DNA of 64,000 bases from Williamsia soli (GTDB taxonomy: Bacteria; Actinomycetota; Actinomycetes; Mycobacteriales; Mycobacteriaceae), in NCBI RefSeq assembly GCF_017377795.1, contig NZ_JAFRDR010000001.1:496001-560000 (forward strand), given 5' to 3'. The notes under the pieces are model-generated. The model was not told the DNA's origin. It was given only the letters and a program-made list of their open reading frames with translations, and did not search any database. Every line of letters begins with the position of its first letter. Position 1 is the stretch's first letter. Both the position numbers and the translations under genes were made by a program. Of this stretch, positions 15,424 through 22,993 are shown piece by piece.

Positions 15424-16298
15424 ACAACTTCTGAGAAGTCGATACGTGCAAGCCTTTCCGGGTCCGAGATGATGTTCATCGCGACGACACGTCCGTCGGC
15501 GACCGTGAAAGCCGCGATCGCCGACACCGCGTCACCGTCGAACGACAACACACCGAAGCCGCCGTTCACCCGCACCATCTGACTGCGCGCCTTGGCGCGC
15601 CGGTAGATGATCGCCCCGCGGCCCACCTGCTGCGCGCCCACCAGTTCCATCGGTTGCTTGTCGGGGGCGCTGTCATTGCGTAGGACGACGTCGGGGTCGA
15701 GGACCCTCAACAGGGCGTCGAGATCCCCACCCTGAGCCGCGGCCAGGAAAGCCTCCACCACTCGTCGCTGCTCCGCCGGCTGCGGTGACCGGGGCGTTCC
15801 ACCCTGCACCCTCACCCGCGCTCTGCTCGCCAGCTTCCGTGCAGCTGCCGGTGTCTTACCGACGATGGGAGCGACCTCGTCGAACGGCATGGCGAACAGA
15901 TCATGCAGCACGAAGGCCAGGCGCTCGCTCGGCGTCAACGTCTCCAAGACCACCAGTAGTGCCACGCTCACCGAATCGGCCAGCAGCGCTTGACTTTCGG
16001 GATCGTCATCGGAGTGGAGCGGTGTCACGATCGGATCCGGGAGGTGCACTATCTCCGACGGTTCCTCGTTTCGGGTTCGCCGTGACCGCAATATGTTCAG
16101 GCATACCCGCGAGGTCACCGTGGTGAACCATCCGCCGATGTTTGCGATCTCATCGGTGTACGCTGCGGCAACCCTCAGCCAGGTCTCCTGCACCGCGTCC
16201 TCGGCCTCGGGCAGCGACCCCAGCATCCGGTATGCGACAGCTCGCAGATGCCCGCGATGCGCCTCGAACTCGCTGACCAAAAACTCGTTGTCGTTCAT
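15420..16298 (-). CDS. ECF sigma factor with SnoaL-like extension (ECF41 type)
   Basis: A 292-residue sigma factor. Region 2 reads LRAVAYRMLGSLPEAEDAVQETWLRV and GGWFTTVTSRVCLNILR; region 4 reads LTPSERLAFVLHDLFAMPF followed by PAAARKLASRARVRV. From about residue 170 comes a SnoaL-like domain (VVEAFLAAAQGGDLDALL through GRVVAMNII). A sigma factor with such an extension next to a carboxymuconolactone decarboxylase is the hallmark of group ECF41, where the extension takes the place of an anti-sigma factor. The linker has HLPDP, close to the group's WLPEP motif. It is divergent from its presumed target gene. The stop overlaps the HNH gene's 3' end by 4 bp. Confidence 0.9.
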   Translation of the reverse strand: MNDNEFLVSEFEAHRGHLRAVAYRMLGSLPEAEDAVQETWLRVAAAYTDEIANIGGWFTTVTSRVCLNILRSRRTRNEEPSEIVHLPDPIVTPLHSDDDPESQALLADSVSVALLVVLETLTPSERLAFVLHDLFAMPFDEVAPIVGKTPAAARKLASRARVRVQGGTPRSPQPAEQRRVVEAFLAAAQGGDLDALLRVLDPDVVLRNDSAPDKQPMELVGAQQVGRGAIIYRRAKARSQMVRVNGGFGVLSFDGDAVSAIAAFTVADGRVVAMNIISDPERLARIDFSEVV

Positions 16299-16299
16299 C

Positions 16300-16326
16300 G
16301 GTCACATATCCCTTCCCCGGAGTGTC
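16300..16326 (+). promoter_or_regulatory. Possible ECF41-type promoter for the decarboxylase gene
   Basis: GGTCACA (16300-16306), 16 bases, then TGTC (16323-16326) differs by one base in each box from the ECF41 promoter TGTCACA-N16-CGTC. It points at the carboxymuconolactone decarboxylase gene, leaving a leader of about 60 bases. Confidence 0.35.
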
Positions 16327-16334
16327 AGAGCTAT

Positions 16335-16361
16335 GAACCGCCCGACACCGACGATGTGACA
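16335..16361 (-). promoter_or_regulatory. Possible ECF41-type promoter for the sigma gene
   Basis: On the minus strand, TGTCACA (16361-16355) is a perfect ECF41 -35 box, followed after 16 bases by GTTC (16338-16335), one mismatch from CGTC. It would drive the sigma gene 37 bp downstream. As far as I recall, ECF41 factors are not generally autoregulated, so this is tentative. Confidence 0.3.
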
Positions 16362-16392
16362 AGACGTCGCCGGTCAACCTGAGGAGCACCCC

Positions 16393-16854
16393 ATGTCTGC
16401 ACGTATGACCAACCCCGCCACCATCCTGCCGCAGGCGTACGCGGCTGTCCCGGCCCTGCTCGGTGCCATCGAGCAGGGCGGGGTTTCCACAACGTTGCGT
16501 GAGATCATCATGCTTCGCGCCAGCCAGATCAACGGCTGCGCCGCCTGCGTGTACGCACATTCGGCGACCCTGCGGAAAGAAGGGGAATCCGACGACCGGA
16601 TCGACACGGTTGCGGTGTGGCGGGAATCGCCATTCTTCACCGACTCCGAACGTGCCGCGTTGAATCTGGCCGAAGCGGCAACGCGTCTCGCCGATTCCCG
16701 CGGCGCTGCGGTGCCCGACGCCATCTGGGACGACGCCGCCGATCACTTCGACGAAAAAGAACTCGCGGGCATCGTCTTGGCGATCGGGACCATCAACTTC
16801 TTCAACCGCATCAACGTCACCATTCAGGAACCCGCAGGCACGACGTGGAGCTGA
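16393..16854 (+). CDS. Carboxymuconolactone decarboxylase / AhpD family protein
   Basis: A 153-residue protein with GAGGAG 8 bases before its ATG. The AhpD-type redox motif is present as NGCAACVYAH (CxxC with the following His), preceded by LREIIMLRASQI and followed by LNLAEAATRLAD, all typical of the family. Such proteins act as alkylhydroperoxidases or decarboxylases; the CxxC-x-x-x-H arrangement favours a thiol redox role. It is divergent from an ECF41 sigma factor and is presumably its main target, as in other ECF41 loci. Confidence 0.9.
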   Translation: MSARMTNPATILPQAYAAVPALLGAIEQGGVSTTLREIIMLRASQINGCAACVYAHSATLRKEGESDDRIDTVAVWRESPFFTDSERAALNLAEAATRLADSRGAAVPDAIWDDAADHFDEKELAGIVLAIGTINFFNRINVTIQEPAGTTWS

Positions 16855-16878
16855 GGGTAGAGCGGCTAACCTCGTCGT

Positions 16879-17448
16879 GTGCTGCTCTCAGACCGCGACA
16901 TCCGCGCCCAGATCGCTGATGGCCGTCTGGCCATCGAGCCCTTCGACCCCGTGCTGGTCCAACCGTCCAGCATCGACGTCCGGCTCGATGGCCTGTTCCG
17001 GGTCTTCAACAACACCCGGTACACCCACATCGATCCCGCGCTACGGCAGGACGAGCTGACCACGCTGGTCGAGCGCACCGAGGGCGAGCCGTTCGTGCTA
17101 CACCCCGGCGAGTTCGTCCTCGGGTCCACGCTCGAGGTGTGCACCCTGCCGGATGACCTGGCAGGCCGGCTCGAGGGCAAGTCCTCGCTCGGCCGACTCG
17201 GGCTGCTGACGCACTCGACCGCCGGCTTCATCGATCCCGGGTTCACCGGTCACATCACGCTCGAGCTCTCGAACGTCGCGAACCTCCCGATCACCCTGTG
17301 GCCGGGCATGAAAATCGGTCAGCTCTGCCTGATCAAACTGTCGAGTCCGGCAGAAAACCCCTACGGCAGCGCGTCGGTGGGATCCAAATATCAGGGTCAG
17401 CGCGGACCGACCCCGTCCAAGGCGTATCTGAACTTTCCGCAGGACTAG
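16879..17448 (+). CDS. dcd: dCTP deaminase (probably bifunctional, dUMP-forming)
   Basis: A 189-residue enzyme with a GTG start. It follows the Dcd family throughout: [12 protein letters not shown] at the start, [26 protein letters not shown], the active-site stretch [20 protein letters not shown], and [19 protein letters not shown] near the end. The homotrimeric enzyme converts dCTP, and in actinobacteria also dUTP, to dUMP for thymidylate synthesis. In M. tuberculosis dcd is followed by udgA, and the same order is seen here. Confidence 0.95.
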   Translation: MLLSDRDIRAQIADGRLAIEPFDPVLVQPSSIDVRLDGLFRVFNNTRYTHIDPALRQDELTTLVERTEGEPFVLHPGEFVLGSTLEVCTLPDDLAGRLEGKSSLGRLGLLTHSTAGFIDPGFTGHITLELSNVANLPITLWPGMKIGQLCLIKLSSPAENPYGSASVGSKYQGQRGPTPSKAYLNFPQD

Positions 17449-17542
17449 TGACCGCGGCGGCCCTGGTCGCACAACTTTCGCCGGATGATGGCCGGCACGT
17501 CACCCAAAGTGCGCCGGTTGGACAGACATACTCCGTACGCAC

Positions 17543-18916
17543 ATGGGTATGACCACGGGTATGAGAGTGACAGTGTTCGGCTGCGGCTATCTCGGGGCAA
17601 CCCACGCTGCATGCCTGGCCGAGTTGGGCCACGAGGTACTCGGAGTGGACGTCGACGAGAAGAAGATCGCGACGCTGACGTCGGGGGAGTTGCCCTTCTA
17701 CGAACCAGGGCTGGTCGACGTGCTGCGGCGCAATCTGGAATCAGGGCGCCTGCGCTTCACGTCGGACTACGACGACGCTGCCGCGTTCGCCGACATCCAC
17801 TTCCTCGGCGTCGGCACGCCGCAGAAGAAAGGCGAATACGCGGCGGATCTGCGCCACGTGTACTCGATGGTCGAGGATCTCGTCCCACGACTGCGCGGTG
17901 AACATCTGATCATCGGCAAGTCGACGGTCCCGGTGGGAACTGCGAGTGAGCTGCAGCGTCGCGCCGACGCTGCGGCGTCTGCGGGCACCACGGTCGAGGT
18001 CGCCTGGAATCCGGAGTTCCTGCGAGAGGGTTATGCGGTCAAGGACACACTGCATCCCGATCGGATCGTGCTCGGTTTCTCTGGGGAGAAGAGCACAGCC
18101 GAGGCCAAGGTGCGTGCGCTGTACGCCCAGCTACTCGACGAGCAGATTCCGTTTCTGTGCACGGATCTGGCAACCGCCGAGATGGTCAAGGTCTCCGCCA
18201 ACGCCTTCCTGGCCACCAAGATCTCGTTCATCAACGCGATCAGCGAGGTCTGCGAGGCCGCGGGCGCCGACGTCACGATGCTCGCGGACGCCATCGGTCA
18301 CGACAACCGCATCGGGCGCCGATTTCTCAACGCGGGGCTCGGCTTCGGCGGCGGGTGCCTGCCGAAAGACATCCGCGCCTTCATGGCCCGCGCCGGCGAA
18401 CTCGGTGCCGACCAGGCACTGACCTTCCTCCGTGAGGTCGACTCGATCAACATGCGTCGCCGGACCGCGATGGTGGAGCTCGCGACCGAGGTGTGCGGTG
18501 GCAGCCTTCTCGGCAGCAACATCGCCGTACTGGGCGCGGCCTTCAAACCCGAGAGCGACGACGTGCGCGATTCGCCCGCATTGAATGTCGCCGGCCAGTT
18601 GCAGCTGAAGGGAGCTGCGGTCAGTGTGTTCGATCCCAAGGCGATGGCGAACTCACGCAACGTCTTCCCGACACTGAGCTACGCCGACACTGCCCGCGAG
18701 GCATGCGATCAAGCGGACGCTGTCCTGGTGCTGACGGAGTGGGATGAGTTCGTTCACATGGACCCCGAGGAGCTCGCTCCCGTGGTCCGCCGGACCAACA
18801 TCGTCGATGGCCGTCGGTGCCTCGATGCGGGCGTCTGGCGGCGGGCAGGCTGGCACTATTCGAGCCTTGGTGGGCCGGTACGCAGCACCGACGTTCGAGA
18901 TCCGATTCTGATGTGA
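17543..18916 (+). CDS. udgA: UDP-glucose/GDP-mannose dehydrogenase family protein
   Basis: A 457-residue sugar-nucleotide dehydrogenase. The N-terminal NAD motif is VTVFGCGYLGATHAACLA. The middle contains EMVKVSANAFLATKISFINA, and the catalytic cysteine is in GLGFGGGCLPKD. The C-terminal domain shows AVLGAAFKPESDDVRDSPAL. The enzyme oxidises the C6 hydroxyl of a nucleotide sugar to an acid using 2 NAD, feeding uronic acid or envelope glycan synthesis. Starts at 17543, 17549 and 17561 are all in frame, none with a good ribosome binding site; the conserved part begins at 17561. It sits 94 bp after dcd, as in M. tuberculosis. Confidence 0.9.
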   Translation: MGMTTGMRVTVFGCGYLGATHAACLAELGHEVLGVDVDEKKIATLTSGELPFYEPGLVDVLRRNLESGRLRFTSDYDDAAAFADIHFLGVGTPQKKGEYAADLRHVYSMVEDLVPRLRGEHLIIGKSTVPVGTASELQRRADAAASAGTTVEVAWNPEFLREGYAVKDTLHPDRIVLGFSGEKSTAEAKVRALYAQLLDEQIPFLCTDLATAEMVKVSANAFLATKISFINAISEVCEAAGADVTMLADAIGHDNRIGRRFLNAGLGFGGGCLPKDIRAFMARAGELGADQALTFLREVDSINMRRRTAMVELATEVCGGSLLGSNIAVLGAAFKPESDDVRDSPALNVAGQLQLKGAAVSVFDPKAMANSRNVFPTLSYADTAREACDQADAVLVLTEWDEFVHMDPEELAPVVRRTNIVDGRRCLDAGVWRRAGWHYSSLGGPVRSTDVRDPILM

Positions 18917-18992
18917 TGCGGACACCGGCCATCGGCGGGTGCACAATGACGAAACAAGCTAACTGGCCGGGGAGGGCGAGAGAAGGCAGAGA

Positions 18993-20180
18993 TTGTCGGT
19001 AACGACGGGCACGGGAACCGATCCCGAAGTCAACGAGGTGCACGCACGTGGCCACCTCGCAGCACCACTGCTCGCCGAGATACGCGGCGCACTGGCCGAC
19101 ATCACCTCCGCGGCCGGCTGGCCGGCGTTTGTGCTGGTCAGACTTGATGACACCGGCCTGCGGGCCAGCGCAGTCGACGCCGAGACCGGTGAGAGGCTGA
19201 TCGAGTTGTGCGAGCCGCTGGTGGAGCCGGCGGCGCTGGACCGGATGCTCGCCGACCACCTCGTCCGCACCGGCCGGGCGAAGTCGCCGGAGACGAGGTC
19301 CGAGGCGCTCGAACTCATCGGCCTGATGCCCCTCGTGCGGATCAAGCTCGCCGGTGCCAGCGGCGCCTTCGTGATCGGGCGCAACAGTGTCGGGCTTGTC
19401 CGGGTGACCCACCACGACCTCGACGAGGCTCTGGCGCCGGCTCTGTCTCGGGCCGCCAGCCTGGCCCGATCGGTCACCATCGGGTCTCCGGAGCCGGTGA
19501 CGTCGCTGGTCGTCATGCCCGGCCACACCCGTTGGCCCGGGCTCCTCGAGGGGCTGACCGCCGCCATGGGGTCAGAGCGCGTCGGTCGGCTGCCCGTGGT
19601 CGCGCTGCGGTCTGCTCCTCTGCGGCAGTCGCTCGGCAGGCATGACGCGGACTGGTCGACGAATCCCGATGGCGGCGCGATCGCCCCGAATCGGCGCGCG
19701 CGGTTCTACCTGCCCGCCCCTGCGGCGCCCGATCCGGAAGAAACCAGAAAGATTCAGACGCAGAACAGGAAGGTGCTTGCAGGCGCGGTGGCTGCGGCAC
19801 TCATCGCGATCGGCGGTGCAGCTGCTTGGGCGGCGCCATGGCAAGATGCGGAACACGTCGAATCGCGGCCGCTGAGCATCGAGCGAGTCCTCGAGGGACC
19901 GGCCGATCGGCCGTCACCGACAACCCCTGCGCCGCAGACACCTTCACCAAGCCGGATAATTCCGGGGGCGCCGGTCGATCCGCCGACCACTGCGATTCCG
20001 CCGATCGACACCGCCAGGGCCCTGGCACCCGCGGTGCAATACGAGGCACCCGTTCCTCCGCCGACGACCCCGCCGTCGGTGACACAGGCACCGCCTCCGC
20101 CGCGGCAGGGTCCGCCCGCTCCGGCGCCGAGAACTCTGCCCATTCCGATCCCGGGTCTGCCGCCGATCCTGCTGCCGTAG
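18993..20180 (+). CDS. Degenerate Hsp70-like membrane protein, proline-rich tail (paralog 1)
   Basis: A 395-residue protein, TTG start after GAGAGAAGG. I do not know a named family. Residues 1-195 resemble the C-terminal lobe of an Hsp70 ATPase: DRMLADHLVRTG, then a helical LELIGLMPLVRIKL, a segment ending VGLVRVTHHDLDEAL that parallels the TR-x-x-F-E block, and VTSLVVMPGHTRWPGL that parallels [11 protein letters not shown] of DnaK. The N-lobe phosphate motifs are absent, so ATP hydrolysis is unlikely. A membrane helix (about 252-273, GAVAAALIAIGGAAAW) is followed by about 120 residues rich in Pro and Thr that end in PIPGLPPILLP, probably outside the cell. A close paralog lies at 21150. Confidence 0.75.
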   Translation: MSVTTGTGTDPEVNEVHARGHLAAPLLAEIRGALADITSAAGWPAFVLVRLDDTGLRASAVDAETGERLIELCEPLVEPAALDRMLADHLVRTGRAKSPETRSEALELIGLMPLVRIKLAGASGAFVIGRNSVGLVRVTHHDLDEALAPALSRAASLARSVTIGSPEPVTSLVVMPGHTRWPGLLEGLTAAMGSERVGRLPVVALRSAPLRQSLGRHDADWSTNPDGGAIAPNRRARFYLPAPAAPDPEETRKIQTQNRKVLAGAVAAALIAIGGAAAWAAPWQDAEHVESRPLSIERVLEGPADRPSPTTPAPQTPSPSRIIPGAPVDPPTTAIPPIDTARALAPAVQYEAPVPPPTTPPSVTQAPPPPRQGPPAPAPRTLPIPIPGLPPILLP

Positions 20181-20203
20181 GGCACGGTGTCAGTGCAGGT
20201 GGG

Positions 20204-20950
20204 TCAGGGAAGGTCCGCCGGATCGACGTCGGCGCGTTCGAGGTAGTCCTTGAGCTGATGCGCGAGATCGCGGTCGAGGGCACGGTCGAGCGCGCTGTGT
20301 GCCGAGATGGTCGCGGTGCGCCGCATCTCACTTAGCAGTTCAGCAAGCCAGTCGGTTTCGGAACCGCTCGCCGGCACCCAGCCGTCACCGTGTTCGGCAG
20401 CCACCACCGAACGGCCAGCGGAGATCAGAGTTGTCGCGACGGCCGCCATTTCCCGCTCGACGTGCCCGTGCACATCGAGAATCGTGCTGAGCGAGAGCCC
20501 GAGCTTGGTCAACCGACCGAAGGCATAGACCGTTTCGCGATCGAGCAACACGTAATCGTCACCGTCGGGCTCGATCAATCCGAACTCTTCGAGCTTGAGA
20601 TAGTGAGACGGGTTGCCGGAGTTCAGCAAAGACTTGAGGGCTTCGGCCGAGAGGGTCTCGGACTTGGCCTTCGACCAGGGTTCGGTGACCACCTCGCGAA
20701 TACCCAGCACGTCGGCCAGATCATCGCCTCGCTGGATCCCGAGCAGAAAATCGGCGATGTGCCGGATGGTGAACCCGCGATGCAGCAGGTCGTTGATGAC
20801 CTTCAGGCGGGCGAGGTGGGTGTCGGTGTAGATGGCGATGCGACCGCGACGTGTGGGCCTGGGCAGCAGTCCGCGGTCCTGATAGCCGCGAACGTTGCGG
20901 GTGGTGGTTCCCGCCGCCCGTGCCAGATCGTCGATCCGGTATTCGGTCAT
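20204..20950 (-). CDS. MerR family transcriptional regulator
   Basis: A 248-residue MerR regulator. The winged helix starts at the N-terminus with YRIDDLARAAGTTTRNVRGY and QDRGLLPRPTRRGRIAIY, then HLARLKVINDLLHRGFTIRHI. The long C-terminal region is helical, without the cysteines of metal sensors, so an organic or protein signal is likely. It lies between two paralogous Hsp70-like membrane proteins and is divergent from the second; the palindrome at 21020-21034 in the shared upstream region is a plausible binding site. That arrangement suggests control of one or both paralogs. Confidence 0.88.
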   Translation of the reverse strand: MTEYRIDDLARAAGTTTRNVRGYQDRGLLPRPTRRGRIAIYTDTHLARLKVINDLLHRGFTIRHIADFLLGIQRGDDLADVLGIREVVTEPWSKAKSETLSAEALKSLLNSGNPSHYLKLEEFGLIEPDGDDYVLLDRETVYAFGRLTKLGLSLSTILDVHGHVEREMAAVATTLISAGRSVVAAEHGDGWVPASGSETDWLAELLSEMRRTATISAHSALDRALDRDLAHQLKDYLERADVDPADLP

Positions 20951-21019
20951 CGCTCGCCTTCGCCTTACGCCGTTGCTGGTGGTAGCAGCCGATTCTAGCG
21001 AATCGAAATGCGACCTTAA

Positions 21020-21034
21020 TCAATGTCACATTGA
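21020..21034. promoter_or_regulatory. Perfect 15-bp palindrome, MerR operator candidate
   Basis: TCAATGT-C-ACATTGA is a perfect inverted repeat located 70 bp upstream of the MerR start and 116 bp upstream of the divergent Hsp70-like gene. Its size and AT-rich halves fit MerR-type operators, which usually sit between the -35 and -10 boxes. Confidence 0.55.
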
Positions 21035-21149
21035 GCAGTGATATTCAGAAATCTGCGGAACTCAGTGTGAAGGGGCCGGCGCTGTGGTCGTACGGGGCCG
21101 GCAACGAATTCGCACCGCAACCGCGACACCCGTGCGGTGTCAGGGCAGA

Positions 21150-22277
21150 ATGACCCCGATGTACGGGGAATCGGGCAGGTCACGGACGCCGAGTCGCGTG
21201 ATCTGGTTGGAAGAATCTCTGCTGCGCGACGTTCGTGAGTTGCTCATGGCCACGGTTGGTCACGTCGGTCCGGCGTTCACCCTCATCGATCTGGACGAGA
21301 ACGGCCTGCGCGGCGCGGCCGTAGACGCCGCGACTGGTCAGTGCCTGATCGAGCTGAACGATCACACCCTCCAGGCGACGGCATTCGATCGGGCGATCGC
21401 CGACTACCTGGTGAGGGTCGGCAAGGCTCAGATGCCCGAGACGGCCGAGTGGGCGCGGGAGCTGCTCGATCTCGTGCCCCAGGCCAGGATGTTGCTGAGT
21501 ACATCGCCGGGCACGTTCGTGATGGGGCAGCAGTACGTAGGCCTGCTTCGTGTGACGCGCGCCGACCTCGACGAGGCGCTGGGGGCGTCGATCGTTCGAG
21601 CCGTCAGCGTGGCTCGTTCGGTGTCCATCGCCTCGCCGCTGCCGGTGACGGCCGCGGTGGTCATGCCCAACCACGTCGAGTGGCCTGGACTCCTGGATGG
21701 TCTCGGGGTGGCGTTGTCGGGCGCCGTGCCGCCGACCATGGCCGTCGCACCCCTGAAGAACCCCCACTCGACGGTGCGGCCGAGCAGGCACGCTCGGGCT
21801 GTGGACGGGGAGGCTGCGGCCGCCGTGCCGCTCCCGGCGACACAGCTTCCGTTTCCACCTCCGCCACCGTCACCGCCGCCTGCCTCCGTCCCGGCACCCG
21901 CCATCGAACCGGCGGTAACGGCAGATCGCCGAAAGCAGAACCGTCTGGTTCTCGTCGGTGCAGCGTTGTTGTCGGTCCTGATCTTGGTCGGCGGCACGAC
22001 CCTGGTGACCACCCCGTGGCGCGACGACGCCACCCAGCCGCAGTCGCAGCGCTATCTCACGACGCCGGACCCGACAGGCGCGACCATCACGACCACCACG
22101 GCGCCGAGCTCGACCCCTGCGGTTCCGCCGATCAACACCGCGGCTGCCCTCGCGCCGGTGGTCAAATACACCACGCCGCCACCACCCCCGCCGACCACGA
22201 GGCGCCCCGCCCCGCGACCGCGACAGAACACGATCCCGAATCCGATTCCCGGACAACCACCGATCGTCCTGCCCTAG
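21150..22277 (+). CDS. Degenerate Hsp70-like membrane protein, proline-rich tail (paralog 2)
   Basis: A 375-residue paralog of the protein at 18993, with the same order of parts. DRAIADYLVRVGKAQMPE, LLDLVPQARMLLS, VGLLRVTRADLDEAL and VTAAVVMPNHVEWPGLLDGL match it nearly block for block and again recall the rear lobe of Hsp70. A Pro-rich stretch follows, then a membrane helix (RLVLVGAALLSVLILVGGT), then a Thr/Pro tail that ends in PNPIPGQPPIVLP, parallel to the first paralog. ATG 21150 is preceded by AGGGCAGA. The N-lobe is missing. The conserved final motif suggests that the extracytoplasmic end has a binding function. Confidence 0.75.
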   Translation: MTPMYGESGRSRTPSRVIWLEESLLRDVRELLMATVGHVGPAFTLIDLDENGLRGAAVDAATGQCLIELNDHTLQATAFDRAIADYLVRVGKAQMPETAEWARELLDLVPQARMLLSTSPGTFVMGQQYVGLLRVTRADLDEALGASIVRAVSVARSVSIASPLPVTAAVVMPNHVEWPGLLDGLGVALSGAVPPTMAVAPLKNPHSTVRPSRHARAVDGEAAAAVPLPATQLPFPPPPPSPPPASVPAPAIEPAVTADRRKQNRLVLVGAALLSVLILVGGTTLVTTPWRDDATQPQSQRYLTTPDPTGATITTTTAPSSTPAVPPINTAAALAPVVKYTTPPPPPPTTRRPAPRPRQNTIPNPIPGQPPIVLP

Positions 22278-22281
22278 GGGG

Positions 22282-22875
22282 TCAGGGAGCCACGCCGCGG
22301 CTGATGAGATCGAGGGTCTGCTGATAGATGAAGGACCAGTGCGTTTCGGTGCCCGGAGGTCCACTGCTGTCGAGTTCGAGGCTGACGGCTCCGTGCACGC
22401 ACGCCCACACCTGCAGTGTGAGGTCGAAGGGTTCACCCGCCCGGATGGTTCCGGCCGCCTGGCCGTATCGGATGATCTCGGTGAGTGAACCGAGCGCACT
22501 GTCCGCGACGTCGCTTTCGGGTGTGCATTGGCCGGAGAACATCATCCGGTAGAGGGTCGGGGAGCGCAGGGCGAATGCGCGGTAGGCGACGCCCGCCTGC
22601 TGGAGTCGTACGTGCGAATCGGTGTCGACGACAGCGGCAACTGCGTTGCGGAGCTGGGCGAAGCCCTCGGTGACCAACGCGGTCATCAACCCGGTCTTGC
22701 CGTCGAAATGGTTGTACACACCCATCGGCGCGACGTTGGCCGCGGTCGCGACAGCGCGAACCGTGAGGCCCTTCTCCCCGTTCTCGTCGAGGACGCGCAG
22801 GGCCGCTGCCAGCAGCAACCCGCGTACATCTCCGGCCGGAGTGCGGGTTGCCGTACCTGCAGGCTTCGATGCCAC
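22282..22875 (-). CDS. TetR/AcrR regulator, divergent from MFS pump
   Basis: A 197-residue TetR regulator. I place the start at GTG 22875 because GAAAGGATC lies just before it. The helix-turn-helix reads LTVRAVATAANVAPMGVYNHF, and DGKTGLMTALVTEGF follows. The C-terminal domain resembles the WHG type (YRAFALRSPTLYRMMF). It is divergently transcribed from a DHA2 transporter with a 40-bp dyad between them, the standard layout for a ligand-relieved repressor of efflux. Confidence 0.9.
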   Translation of the reverse strand: MASKPAGTATRTPAGDVRGLLLAAALRVLDENGEKGLTVRAVATAANVAPMGVYNHFDGKTGLMTALVTEGFAQLRNAVAAVVDTDSHVRLQQAGVAYRAFALRSPTLYRMMFSGQCTPESDVADSALGSLTEIIRYGQAAGTIRAGEPFDLTLQVWACVHGAVSLELDSSGPPGTETHWSFIYQQTLDLISRGVAP

Positions 22876-22920
22876 GACGTCGATCCTTTCACACGCCTCG
22901 GGGATATCCCTTGACATCTT

Positions 22921-22960
22921 TGTAGCACACTGTTCTTCTTGAATAGAACGTCGTACTACA
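22921..22960. promoter_or_regulatory. 40-bp imperfect dyad, TetR operator
   Basis: Two nested inverted repeats share one centre (22940.5): TGTAG/CTACA on the outside and GTTCT/AGAAC inside, with 14 of 20 base pairs matching overall. It lies between the TetR start (22875) and the transporter start (22994), so one site could repress both promoters, possibly by binding two repressor dimers. Confidence 0.65.
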
Positions 22961-22993
22961 ACAGTGGGACGACATCCTATTCGAGGAGTATCG

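Noticed and set aside
17471-17487. Small GCCGG/CCGGC hairpin after dcd considered as a terminator
   Set aside because: The stem is only 5 bp with no T-run, and such short GC stems are frequent in this genome.
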